Position numbers and translations under genes: made by a program
Assembly (NCBI RefSeq): GCF_000737705.1
Contig: NZ_JPRH01000001.1
Location: 248,001-312,000, forward strand
Direction of reading: 5' to 3'
Length of the DNA: 64,000 nucleotides
Origin: Chryseobacterium soli
GTDB taxonomy: Bacteria; Bacteroidota; Bacteroidia; Flavobacteriales; Weeksellaceae
Shown: positions 54,393 through 61,974 of the stretch, piece after piece
How the letters are laid out: each line of letters begins with the position of its first letter
Numbering within the stretch: the first letter of the stretch is position 1
Notes under the pieces: generated by a model
Databases searched by the model: none
What the model saw: the letters and a program-made list of their open reading frames with translations, nothing else
Told to the model about the DNA's origin: nothing

Positions 54393-54926
54393 ATGGAAGA
54401 AGAAAAAAAAAACATCATTTTAGTTTCAACTAAAAATTATAAGACCGAAGGAATAAAATGTACAGAAGGTAATCGTAAGATAATATTCTTAAATCCCAAA
54501 TTAAAAGATCAGGTTTATTTAGAAACAGAAATTTACAAATCCATTTTCGGAGAAGACTTAGGTAAAAAAGAATTCTTTTTAAAAGCGGGTTCTTATGGTA
54601 ATATTATTGAGGCGTATGAAAATACCTTAATAACACTTTTGGAAAAAGAACATAAGGTACCTGAAGATTATTATGATAGACTAGATGAATATAGAAAAGT
54701 AGTGTATAGAAATTTATTTACCCTTGAAGACTATGTGGATAATAAACACCGCTTTGATGAGATTCATGAAATTTTAGGTGATTACTATGTGCTAAAAATG
54801 AAATATCCCTTAGAGAGAATACCGTACGAGTTTAATCTTCGATATATCAGAATGAAATCTTTATATGATAGTGGAGAGCAACTATATATTAGCTCACTTC
54901 TAAATTACGAAGAATTAGAATTTTAA
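54393..54926 (+). CDS. Immunity-like protein, third copy (partner of the orphan tip)
   Basis: 177 residues from the ATG at 54393; a TTG nine codons upstream lies inside the orphan tip and is rejected. It contains NIILVSTKNYKTEG, FGEDLGKKEFFLKAGSYG, IIEAYENTLITLLEKEHK, EILGDYYVLKMKYP and a final LYISSLLNYEE, most of which the frameshifted copy shares and the first copy shares loosely. Adjacent to the orphan toxin tip, it would be its immunity protein, possibly also protecting against kin strains. A terminator ends the cluster. Confidence 0.7.
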   Translation: MEEEKKNIILVSTKNYKTEGIKCTEGNRKIIFLNPKLKDQVYLETEIYKSIFGEDLGKKEFFLKAGSYGNIIEAYENTLITLLEKEHKVPEDYYDRLDEYRKVVYRNLFTLEDYVDNKHRFDEIHEILGDYYVLKMKYPLERIPYEFNLRYIRMKSLYDSGEQLYISSLLNYEELEF

Positions 54927-54930
54927 AAGT

Positions 54931-54955
54931 AAAAACCGCCTTATTGGCGGTTTTT
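54931..54955 (+). terminator. Terminator at the end of the toxin/immunity cluster
   Basis: AAAAACCGCC, TTATT, GGCGGTTTTT. Confidence 0.85.
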
Positions 54956-55088
54956 AAAGTGAAAGAAACCGAATTAATTTCAGATAAGACAATTGCATTC
55001 TCTATCATAAAATTATGGAAGCCATAAATTAACGTTATTACATTACTATTGAAATTTTATTCTTTTAAAACCTAATAAAAAATAAAAC

Positions 55089-55123
55089 ACGACACGTTTT
55101 GTCGCATTAAGAATCTATATTTG
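55089..55123 (+). promoter_or_regulatory. Shared operator-promoter 7 (WYL regulator, autoregulation)
   Basis: ACGACACGTTTTGTCGC, the most symmetrical copy (CGACA/TGTCG), then TATATTTG at the 27-base offset; 17 bases to the ATG of the WYL gene. This suggests the WYL protein binds the operator and controls itself. Confidence 0.82.
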
Positions 55124-55140
55124 TCTTACAAAATTAGATC

Positions 55141-56061
55141 ATGAAAAAAGATTTTTACCTGACAAGATATGCCTTAATTATTAAAAGATTAGAAAGTTCT
55201 CCGGCGACGTATTCTCAACTGGAGGACTATCTTTTAAACTCTTTCGAATTTCAGGATGCCGATATCAAAAGCTACTCGATTCGTACACTGCAAAGGGATA
55301 TCCGGGAAATATCAGATCTTTTTAACCTTTCCATTCACAATAAAAAGAAAGGAGATAACCGTTATTATATCGAGAGTCGCCCGATTATGGAAGTAGATGA
55401 GTACAACCAGAAATTGTTGGAATCTTTTCAGGTGAGCAACGCCATGAATACCCATCCCAATTTTTCCGATTTCATTTTTTTCGAAAGCAGAAAACCTACC
55501 GGGATTGAGAACTTTTATGACCTGTTCTTTGCCATTCGTAATAAAAGGGTGGTTTCTTTTGAACACTACAACTATAAAAACAAGCTGATGACCTCCCGAA
55601 AAGTTCATCCTCTGGCACTGAAGGAATCCAAAGACAGATGGTACCTTATCGCCATAGATACGAAGGATAAAATCTTAAAATCATTCGGTTTAGACAGAGT
55701 CAATTATCTGGATGTAAGCGACAACAAATTCCGCGAAAAGTATAATTACAATTTCAGGGAACATTTCAAGAATGCGTTTGGCGTCATGAATCTGGCCGAG
55801 CAGAAGCCGCAGAATATTGTCATGAAATGCAGCAGACATCAGGGAGAATACATCAGAAGTTTCCCGCTCCATCAATCTCAAAAAGAGACCAAGGAAACGC
55901 CTGAAGAGATCTATTTTGAGTTTTTCCTTCATCCCACTTATGATTTTATGCAGGAGATTCTTTCGTTTGGAAAAGAGGTAACGGTATTGGAACCTAAATG
56001 TTTAGTTGATGATATACGCACCCATCTTCAGGAGTCGCTGAACCGCTATTTTCAAAACTAA
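55141..56061 (+). CDS. WYL-domain transcriptional regulator
   Basis: 306 residues. An N-terminal winged helix (YALIIKRLESSPATYSQLED ... SIRTLQRDIREIS, residues 10-60) is followed by a WYL domain with the eponymous residues at 167-169 (KDRWYLIA) and the arginine-bearing DRVNYLD, and a C-terminal WCX-like extension. WYL proteins sense nucleic acid or nucleotide ligands; the best-studied are the DNA-damage activator DriD and the phage-defence repressors BrxR/CapW. Its own promoter carries the shared operator, so it is the prime candidate regulator of the whole regulon. Whether it activates or represses cannot be told. Confidence 0.88.
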   Translation: MKKDFYLTRYALIIKRLESSPATYSQLEDYLLNSFEFQDADIKSYSIRTLQRDIREISDLFNLSIHNKKKGDNRYYIESRPIMEVDEYNQKLLESFQVSNAMNTHPNFSDFIFFESRKPTGIENFYDLFFAIRNKRVVSFEHYNYKNKLMTSRKVHPLALKESKDRWYLIAIDTKDKILKSFGLDRVNYLDVSDNKFREKYNYNFREHFKNAFGVMNLAEQKPQNIVMKCSRHQGEYIRSFPLHQSQKETKETPEEIYFEFFLHPTYDFMQEILSFGKEVTVLEPKCLVDDIRTHLQESLNRYFQN

Positions 56062-56115
56062 TATAAGAGAGAAAGTTCCATATTTTTTGATTATATTTAC
56101 ATAAACATATCCATA

Positions 56116-56739
56116 TTGAAGGCTTTTTTCATCAGTATCTGCTGCTTATTTTCTTGTTTCTGTCTGTCACAGCAGAAGGAAGAATTCAAGCAGGTAAAAA
56201 ACTATTACAACCAGCATCGCGGTATGCTGAATACTGAATTTAAGAAAAAGTTTGATGCCGAACCCAATACCTTCAAAAAAGCTACCATAAAAAATGATTT
56301 CCTTTTTTTCATGAAAAAAATGGATAGTATTGAGAATGTGGCCTTAATCGGAGCACTGCTTAAAGTAAGAAACCTGGAAGATCTTCAAAAAATTACCCGT
56401 ACAGGATATGCCGCCGATAAATTTGCCGATAAGTCGACCATCATTCAAAAACCTGCAGATTATCCCGGTGGAATCGATATTTTGAGGCAGGAAGTCATCA
56501 ACCTTTTTTATGCAGACGGCGTTTATACTGAAACCAAATCCATAAAGACAAATGTAGCTTTTGTTGTGGAAAAAGACGGTTCCATCAGTAACGTCCATGC
56601 ACAGGGTGATAATTTCACTTTCAACAGACAAGCTGAAATTGCATTATACTCCATTTCGGAGAAGTTCTCTCCTGCTGTCATCAATGGTGATCCAGTACGA
56701 TTCAATTTCAAATTTCCATTAACCCTGACCTTCGAATAA
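56116..56739 (+). CDS. Exported protein with TonB-C-like end
   Basis: 207 residues starting at TTG; no ATG fits the signal peptide (LKAFFISICCLFSCFCLSQQ). The C-terminal 80 residues (NVAFVVEKDGSISNVHAQGD to FKFPLTLTFE) match the beta-alpha-beta pattern of the TonB C-terminal domain (KDGSI.NV, F.PA...G.PV...). The middle is unfamiliar. It lacks a membrane-spanning and Pro-rich TonB region, so it is a secreted TonB-C-like protein rather than an energy transducer. 4 bases upstream of tadA; possibly one operon. Confidence 0.6.
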   Translation: MKAFFISICCLFSCFCLSQQKEEFKQVKNYYNQHRGMLNTEFKKKFDAEPNTFKKATIKNDFLFFMKKMDSIENVALIGALLKVRNLEDLQKITRTGYAADKFADKSTIIQKPADYPGGIDILRQEVINLFYADGVYTETKSIKTNVAFVVEKDGSISNVHAQGDNFTFNRQAEIALYSISEKFSPAVINGDPVRFNFKFPLTLTFE

Positions 56740-56743
56740 TTAC

Positions 56744-57175
56744 ATGTTTACAGACGAATATTACATGAAAATGGCTTTACAGGAAGCTGAAATAGCCTTA
56801 GAAAAAGATGAGGTTCCGATTGGATGTGTTATCGTTTCCAATGACAGAGTGATTGCAAGAGCCCACAACCTTACTGAAACGCTCAATGATGTAACAGCCC
56901 ATGCAGAAATGCAGGCTATCACTTCAGCAGCCAATTTTCTGGGTGGAAAATATTTGAAAAACTGCACATTGTATGTTACGCTCGAACCTTGTGTAATGTG
57001 TTCAGGAGCCTTGTCCTGGTCGCAAATTTCGAAAGTTGTGATTGGCGCAAGGGATGAGCAGAGAGGTTTTATCAATAAACACCTTTCCCTGCATCCTAAA
57101 ACAGAAATGGTAACTGGAATCATGGAACACGAATGCTCTACGATTGTTAAAGAATTCTTTAAAAGCAAAAGGTAA
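56744..57175 (+). CDS. tadA: tRNA adenosine(34) deaminase
   Basis: 143-residue cytidine/adenosine deaminase-fold enzyme that converts A34 to inosine in the tRNA-Arg anticodon. The catalytic motif is His53-Ala-Glu55 (AHAEMQ), and PCVMC (Cys83, Cys86) provides the remaining zinc ligands. Length and the start MFTDEYYMKMALQEA are typical of bacterial TadA; a guanine deaminase or other relatives are less likely because of the NDVTAHAE and GALSWSQI contexts. Confidence 0.9.
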   Translation: MFTDEYYMKMALQEAEIALEKDEVPIGCVIVSNDRVIARAHNLTETLNDVTAHAEMQAITSAANFLGGKYLKNCTLYVTLEPCVMCSGALSWSQISKVVIGARDEQRGFINKHLSLHPKTEMVTGIMEHECSTIVKEFFKSKR

Positions 57176-57333
57176 ATTCATTTCACATCTTCTATTACCA
57201 TATGAAAGATGAACCAAAAGTTAAAAATCCACCTTTTTTCAAGAAACAATATTAAATATACACCAAAACAATATTTTATTTAAAAATAATTACAAATTTT
57301 ACTTTAAAACATACAAGTAATGAAATAATTTTC

Positions 57334-57341
57334 TATTTTTG
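57334..57341 (+). promoter_or_regulatory. -7 box of the GG-leader peptide gene
   Basis: TATTTTTG, a perfect TAnnTTTG, 22 bases before the ATG. Confidence 0.65.
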
Positions 57342-57363
57342 GATACAACCAAATTAAAACAAT

Positions 57364-57555
57364 ATGAGAAAATTATCAAGAAAAGAAACTGCAAAAATTA
57401 ATGGAGGCTTAATGCCTGGCCAATGTCTGTACACCGATCCTGATACAGGTAAAAAAGTAATAGGATGCAGATTACAACCCGTTCCGGACTGCTGTGGAGG
57501 CTGGGTATATCCAATTCCTGGAAATGACTGTGTATCATGTAATGGTGGACTATAA
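57364..57555 (+). CDS. Double-glycine leader peptide, bacteriocin-like
   Basis: 63 residues. The leader MRKLSRKETAKINGG ends in the double glycine at which a C39 peptidase-ABC transporter would cut; the mature part is rich in Cys (six) and Gly (CLYTDP, CRLQP, DCCGG, CVSCNGG), so disulphides or modification are likely. Flavobacteria carry families of such LSRKE-x-INGG peptides, annotated bacteriocin-like; function unproven. It has its own promoter and terminator; no maturation or export gene is adjacent. Confidence 0.72.
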   Translation: MRKLSRKETAKINGGLMPGQCLYTDPDTGKKVIGCRLQPVPDCCGGWVYPIPGNDCVSCNGGL

Positions 57556-57562
57556 AAAAATT

Positions 57563-57589
57563 AAACAGCCTGAGAAGGCTGTTTTTTTG
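57563..57589 (+). terminator. Terminator after the GG-leader peptide gene
   Basis: AAACAGCC, TGAGAA, GGCTGTTT then T-run. Confidence 0.85.
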
Positions 57590-57593
57590 TATG

Positions 57594-58127
57594 TTATTCT
57601 TTATTGCTAAAGAGAGAATACATTACGACATCAAGATACTCGTCCTCTTTTTTGATATGCTGCTTCAGTAAAGCTTCTTTTTCCATTCCTATTTTTTGCA
57701 TGATTCTACCAGAAGCCGGGTTATTGAGAAAGTGTGTAGCGTATATCTTATTCAGCTTCAGCGTTTCAAATCCGAAATCTATGATTACTTTCGCAGCTTC
57801 TGTAGCATATCCTTTATTCCAGAAGGGAACAGCCAGCCAATATCCCAGTTCGGCTTTATCATCTCCCCGGTCATGAATTCCAATGGCACCCATAAATCTA
57901 TGTCCATGATCGCGGATGGCAAAGGTATATCCTGTTTTACGGATAAAAGCTTCCCGTGACATTTCCAGCCAGAATTCAGCATCTTTTTCGGTATAAGGAT
58001 ACGGAATATTGGACGTAAGTTCAGAAAACACCTTTTGCTGAAGGTATCCAACAATAAAAGGGATATCAGATTCATTCAGTTGGGAAAGAATCAATCTATC
58101 TGTCAGTAAAACCGGGAAATCTTTCAT
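57594..58127 (-). CDS. GNAT N-acetyltransferase, RimJ/RimL type
   Basis: 177 residues. The order LLTDRLILSQLNESD (start), TFAIRDHGHRFMGAIGIHDR, AELGYWLAVPFWNKGYATEA (acetyl-CoA-binding QxxGxG-like loop) and FLNNPASGRIMQKIGM near 145 is that of Acetyltransf_3 proteins that acetylate protein N-termini or small amines. The substrate is unknown. It begins at the base next to the coaX stop codon, so the two genes are co-transcribed. Confidence 0.85.
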   Translation of the reverse strand: MKDFPVLLTDRLILSQLNESDIPFIVGYLQQKVFSELTSNIPYPYTEKDAEFWLEMSREAFIRKTGYTFAIRDHGHRFMGAIGIHDRGDDKAELGYWLAVPFWNKGYATEAAKVIIDFGFETLKLNKIYATHFLNNPASGRIMQKIGMEKEALLKQHIKKEDEYLDVVMYSLFSNKE

Positions 58128-58886
58128 TTACAGATCTTTTCCTAAAAAGTAAAGTCCTTTCAGTGTATGAAGCCTGTCGGCAATATGAATTTTATCCGTC
58201 AAAGGTTTATACACATGGGAAACCCCTCCAGTTGCGATCACAAAACAATCATCATTAACCTCATCATTAATACGGTCAATAAAGCCCTCTACCATTCCTA
58301 AAAACCCATATACCATTCCACTCTGCATGCAGGTAACGGTATCTAATCCCAGCACCGTTTTCGGTTTTTTAAGCTCGATTTCAGGAAGCTGGGCGGTATG
58401 GCTGATTAATGAATTTAAAGAAGTAATGATTCCCGGAGCAATAATTACGCCCAGCGTTTCTCCGGTTTCCGCTACACAGCTTGCAGTAAGTGCTGTTCCA
58501 AAATCAAGGATGATTTTTTTCCTGTCCGGATACATATTATGGGCCGCCACAAGGTTGGCATAAATATCCGTCCCCATTTGCTTAGACTTTGCCTGCACTT
58601 CCGAGGGTGTATTACGGTCTACAATAACAGGTTGAATCCCATGAATTTTTTTTATTGCGGAACTCATCACTTTGGTAAGCTGAGGTACGACCGAGCCTAT
58701 AATCACTCGGGTGATCTCTGTCGGTTCGACTTTATAGGTCTGGTAAAGCATCAGTATCTGAACATAAAGTTCGTCCGCCGTTCTATATGGCTTTGTATTG
58801 ATTACCCATGATATATCGCAATTGTCATCATCAAAAAGTCCGAATCTGATATTGCTGTTCCCTACATTGATTACGATAGAATTCAT
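58128..58886 (-). CDS. coaX: Type III pantothenate kinase
   Basis: 252-residue ATP-dependent kinase phosphorylating pantothenate, the first step of coenzyme A synthesis. The N-terminal VINVGNSNIRFGLFDDD is the phosphate-binding DxGNT-like loop (here N-V-G-N-S), MGTDIYANLVAAH near 105-117 forms the pantothenate pocket, DFGTALTASCV the second phosphate loop, and TGGVSH near 225 the adenosine motif. Asn replaces the usual first Asp in DVGNT, a common flavobacterial variant as far as I recall. First gene of a two-gene operon with the GNAT. Confidence 0.88.
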   Translation of the reverse strand: MNSIVINVGNSNIRFGLFDDDNCDISWVINTKPYRTADELYVQILMLYQTYKVEPTEITRVIIGSVVPQLTKVMSSAIKKIHGIQPVIVDRNTPSEVQAKSKQMGTDIYANLVAAHNMYPDRKKIILDFGTALTASCVAETGETLGVIIAPGIITSLNSLISHTAQLPEIELKKPKTVLGLDTVTCMQSGMVYGFLGMVEGFIDRINDEVNDDCFVIATGGVSHVYKPLTDKIHIADRLHTLKGLYFLGKDL

Positions 58887-59148
58887 TTACCTGCTTTTCA
58901 GTTGTTCGATGTTCTGTTTAGATTTCGGATCTGCTTTATACATTGCATATCAGCTTATCTGAATTCAGAATACCGTTTAAAATTTTATTGTGACAGTCTG
59001 TATTATCTTACAATTAAATAAGGCTGCCGTATTTGTACTCGTTTTGCAACGATAATAATATCTAACGTAAAAGTAACAATTTTTACGAAAAAGTACATTG
59101 TCCATCAAAAAAAATATTTTAGTATTGCAAAAACATTTAATTCAATAC

Positions 59149-60696
59149 ATGATGAAAAAAATTAACTACCTCATGCTTATAGCATTGGTATTCCTTCTGT
59201 ATAGCTGCAGAAGTGAAATACTCGAAAATAATGAACAGCAGACATCTTATTCCCACACCACCCAGAAAACTACAGCTACCGTAAAAGATTTCCCGGAGTT
59301 TAAACAATTTATTATTGAAAACCAAGGGAAACTTCATCTACCTCAATCTGTAGCTTCAAAAAATGGCAGTGAAAACAATGATAACGCTAAAGTACTACAG
59401 ATAAAAACGTTAAAAAGAACCTCTTACAATATGTTGTATGATGTAGAGGAATCAGGATTTTCTATTTTGGTGCACGCTATAGATCAACAGCAAAATGAAT
59501 CTTCTTTTATTGCAAAATATGTTTCAACATTTACGGATAAAAATCTCCGGGTAGAAGATTTTACAGGAACCATATATTATGAGGACATCAATGGAAAAAG
59601 TCTGGGTTCAATAGAAATGAACAATGGCAGTCCGGTACAAACCTATTCTCCCCCCCCCGGAACAACCTCCAAGGTAGACTGTTCGTATGTTCCCATTGTC
59701 ATTGCGGTACGATGCAACTTAGCAGAACACCATCTTCCGGGAGAAGCAGGCTGCCTGGCCACAGGAGATGATATGCCCTATTATACGATTGACTTCCAGT
59801 TGAAATGTACACAAGGACAGGGCGGAGCATCAGGCTTGGCAGGTGGGGAAATAGCAGGCGGAGGCGGAGGTCCCGGACTTCTGTTAGGCTCTGCAAGAAT
59901 AGAATTTTTCCTTTTGAATATTCCGGATGCTCCTTATCTTACCGATGAGCAGCGCAATTTTCTGGATGCTAATACTACCATGATCCCGATTTCCAATCGT
60001 TTGGGAATGTATCTTAAGAACAATCCTAATGTACAGGCTGCCAATTTTGTGCTATGGGCGGTAGATTTCTTTAAAGGTAATCCTAATGCTTCTTGGGTAC
60101 AGTTCGAAGATTTATTTTTAAAAAATACTCCTGATGGATTCTTACAACAGATTATTCTAGAAAATCCAGCAACAATTCTCAACTATGAAACTTTATCTTC
60201 TCCAAATTTTAAAATGAGAAGATTAGATCAAATAAAATATCCTAAATTTACTCAAATGGTAAAAGGATTAAAAAGTTATGTTCAAAGCAATCCTTTACTT
60301 TTGAATAAGCTTACAGAAATTTCAGGAATGTCTCAAAATCAAGTTTTAGACAAACTAACCTTTGGCCAAGGCCCTCAAATTGAATTAATTCCAGGACTTA
60401 AAGACAAGGGTGTTCCTCTTTTTGGTTTATTTAACTCTGCGACCCCTGAAACATTATATGTAAAGGAAGATCTGGCTTTAGGATTACAGCAAGCAACTTT
60501 ACAAAGTACTATAGAAGCGACGAACTTTTTGCTTGCAGTAACCGTTCTGCATGAATTTGTGCACTATGGAAATTATTTAACGGGATTTAATCCAGATGGA
60601 GACGAAAGCGGTGAATTATTTGAAAATTCAGTTTATCAAATGCTAATAAATAGAAGAACTGCTGGTCAATATATTCTACAATTTAAAAACAAATGA
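59149..60696 (+). CDS. Lipoprotein with C-terminal HExxH metallopeptidase-toxin-like domain
   Basis: About 515 residues from the ATG at 59149; the frame extends 17 codons upstream but the lipoprotein signal MMKKINYLMLIALVFLLYSC starts here, with Cys as the lipidation site. A Gly-rich stretch (GGEIAGGGGGPG, about 240) separates an N-terminal beta part from a C-terminal domain of about 250 residues. The latter holds HEFVH (near 468-472) within AVTVLHEFVHYGNYLTG and a downstream Glu in GELFEN, a zincin site like the metallopeptidase toxin domains of Bacteroidetes polymorphic toxins. The last third is more AT-rich than the first, consistent with domain swapping. Confidence 0.68.
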   Translation: MMKKINYLMLIALVFLLYSCRSEILENNEQQTSYSHTTQKTTATVKDFPEFKQFIIENQGKLHLPQSVASKNGSENNDNAKVLQIKTLKRTSYNMLYDVEESGFSILVHAIDQQQNESSFIAKYVSTFTDKNLRVEDFTGTIYYEDINGKSLGSIEMNNGSPVQTYSPPPGTTSKVDCSYVPIVIAVRCNLAEHHLPGEAGCLATGDDMPYYTIDFQLKCTQGQGGASGLAGGEIAGGGGGPGLLLGSARIEFFLLNIPDAPYLTDEQRNFLDANTTMIPISNRLGMYLKNNPNVQAANFVLWAVDFFKGNPNASWVQFEDLFLKNTPDGFLQQIILENPATILNYETLSSPNFKMRRLDQIKYPKFTQMVKGLKSYVQSNPLLLNKLTEISGMSQNQVLDKLTFGQGPQIELIPGLKDKGVPLFGLFNSATPETLYVKEDLALGLQQATLQSTIEATNFLLAVTVLHEFVHYGNYLTGFNPDGDESGELFENSVYQMLINRRTAGQYILQFKNK

Positions 60697-60697
60697 T

Positions 60698-61165
60698 ATG
60701 AAAACTTTTATATGCATAACTATATTTTTATGTTTTTTATTTTCTTGTAAAAAGAATGATATTAAACCTGAACATTTAGTTGATTCGACAATAAAAATAT
60801 ACAAAAATGAACTTCCAAAAAAAATAATTTTTTATAGAGATAAAAATAATCGTGATATTAAAAATTCCAAAGAATATGTTTTCCTTGATGTTAAAAGTCT
60901 ATTAAAGAAGAATGATGAAAACTTTATGTGTCTACATATTGAATATAATAAAAAAGGCAAAAGTATAGGAATTTTAAGTTTTAAAACGGGTAGGATATTT
61001 TCTTGCACTTTTGATAATGAAGGGAAGTTACTTTCAAAAAATATTGTTCAAACAAAGTTAGAGGAAAGCAAACCTTACTACATTTACTATGAAATTTTAA
61101 AAAGAAAATATCCTGATTATATGAACTGGAAACTCTTCCCTATACCAAAAGACAGCTTGAAGTAA
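60698..61165 (+). CDS. Small lipoprotein, putative immunity partner
   Basis: 155 residues starting one base after the stop of the HExxH lipoprotein gene. Lipoprotein signal (MKTFICITIFLCFLFSC). The mature part is Lys-rich and beta-strand-like, with no recognised domain. Tight coupling, matching cellular location and low GC point to an immunity protein, but this is inference. Confidence 0.55.
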   Translation: MKTFICITIFLCFLFSCKKNDIKPEHLVDSTIKIYKNELPKKIIFYRDKNNRDIKNSKEYVFLDVKSLLKKNDENFMCLHIEYNKKGKSIGILSFKTGRIFSCTFDNEGKLLSKNIVQTKLEESKPYYIYYEILKRKYPDYMNWKLFPIPKDSLK

Positions 61166-61278
61166 GTCTGCATTAGACAAAGCTTGCAATTTTCTAAAAT
61201 GAATACAACAGACAAAACAGACCTTATTTCTTTTTATTTTTTTATAAATTGGTAACAGTCTTAGATTATTCTACACCT

Positions 61279-61917
61279 ATGAAAAAAATTAGTATTATTC
61301 CATTTTTGTTTTTTGCAATGTTCTGCTTTTCTCAGAAAAAAACCATCTACTACAATGAAGCAATGACCAAAATAAGTAAAGAATATTTCGAAAACCAGCT
61401 GGATAACACCAGAAATTTACACTTAGCTTTTGAAAGCGATTCCTTGATTACCAATGTTCTTGTTAAAAGAAAAAACTATGGAAAACTTTCAGAGCCTGTT
61501 TTCAAGCAATTAAAAAAATCATTATCAGAAACCAATAGCTTTGATAAAAACCTTATCATTATCATGTACTATCCGGGTGAAGATCCCTGTAACCATAGAG
61601 AAGAAAATTCACGAAGGGGCTTTCATGTTCGGCCTTATCTAAAAAAATTGAAAAAGATCAACAGTTATGAGCATTTCTGGGTATATAAAAGTTACGGTCA
61701 GCTCCAATATTATCACCCTGATGAAATTAACTGGCAGCCTGATAAGGAGCAAACACTAGAAAAATTATTTTTTAACTACCATTATCCCTGCTCTAGTTTT
61801 GTAGTCTTAGATAAAGAAGGAAATTACATCTGCTATTATGGCGAGTCTGGACTCGACAAAGTTTTTGAGTTCAGTAAAGAACTTACAAAAAAGAGGCTAT
61901 CTTCTCACTTTAAATAA
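61279..61917 (+). CDS. Exported hypothetical protein, 212 aa
   Basis: The ATG at 61279 starts a signal peptide (MKKISIIPFLFFAMFCFSQ); an upstream TTG/GTG frame is ignored. Mature region of about 190 residues, Lys/Tyr-rich, with IIIMYYPGEDPCNHREEN (Cys-His) and a second cysteine pair later (YPCSSFV). Not recognised. Ends at a perfect hairpin. Confidence 0.65.
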   Translation: MKKISIIPFLFFAMFCFSQKKTIYYNEAMTKISKEYFENQLDNTRNLHLAFESDSLITNVLVKRKNYGKLSEPVFKQLKKSLSETNSFDKNLIIIMYYPGEDPCNHREENSRRGFHVRPYLKKLKKINSYEHFWVYKSYGQLQYYHPDEINWQPDKEQTLEKLFFNYHYPCSSFVVLDKEGNYICYYGESGLDKVFEFSKELTKKRLSSHFK

Positions 61918-61919
61918 AA

Positions 61920-61958
61920 AAAGAATTCCTTCAGAAAATTTCTGAAGGAATTCTTTTT
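61920..61958. terminator. Bidirectional terminator
   Basis: AAGAATTCCTTCAGA and TCTGAAGGAATTCTT pair perfectly around a short loop; A-run before and T-run after. Serves the exported protein gene and the convergent M1 gene. Confidence 0.88.
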
Positions 61959-61974
61959 ATGCACTGGAATACTC

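Noticed and set aside
42721..54926. Contractile injection system or T6SS
   Set aside because: No sheath, tube, baseplate-spike, gp25-like or AAA ClpV-like protein is encoded in the cluster; only fibre-like and unknown proteins are seen.
56761..57168. 135-codon minus-strand frame
   Set aside because: Exact shadow of tadA; it has no homology signal of its own.
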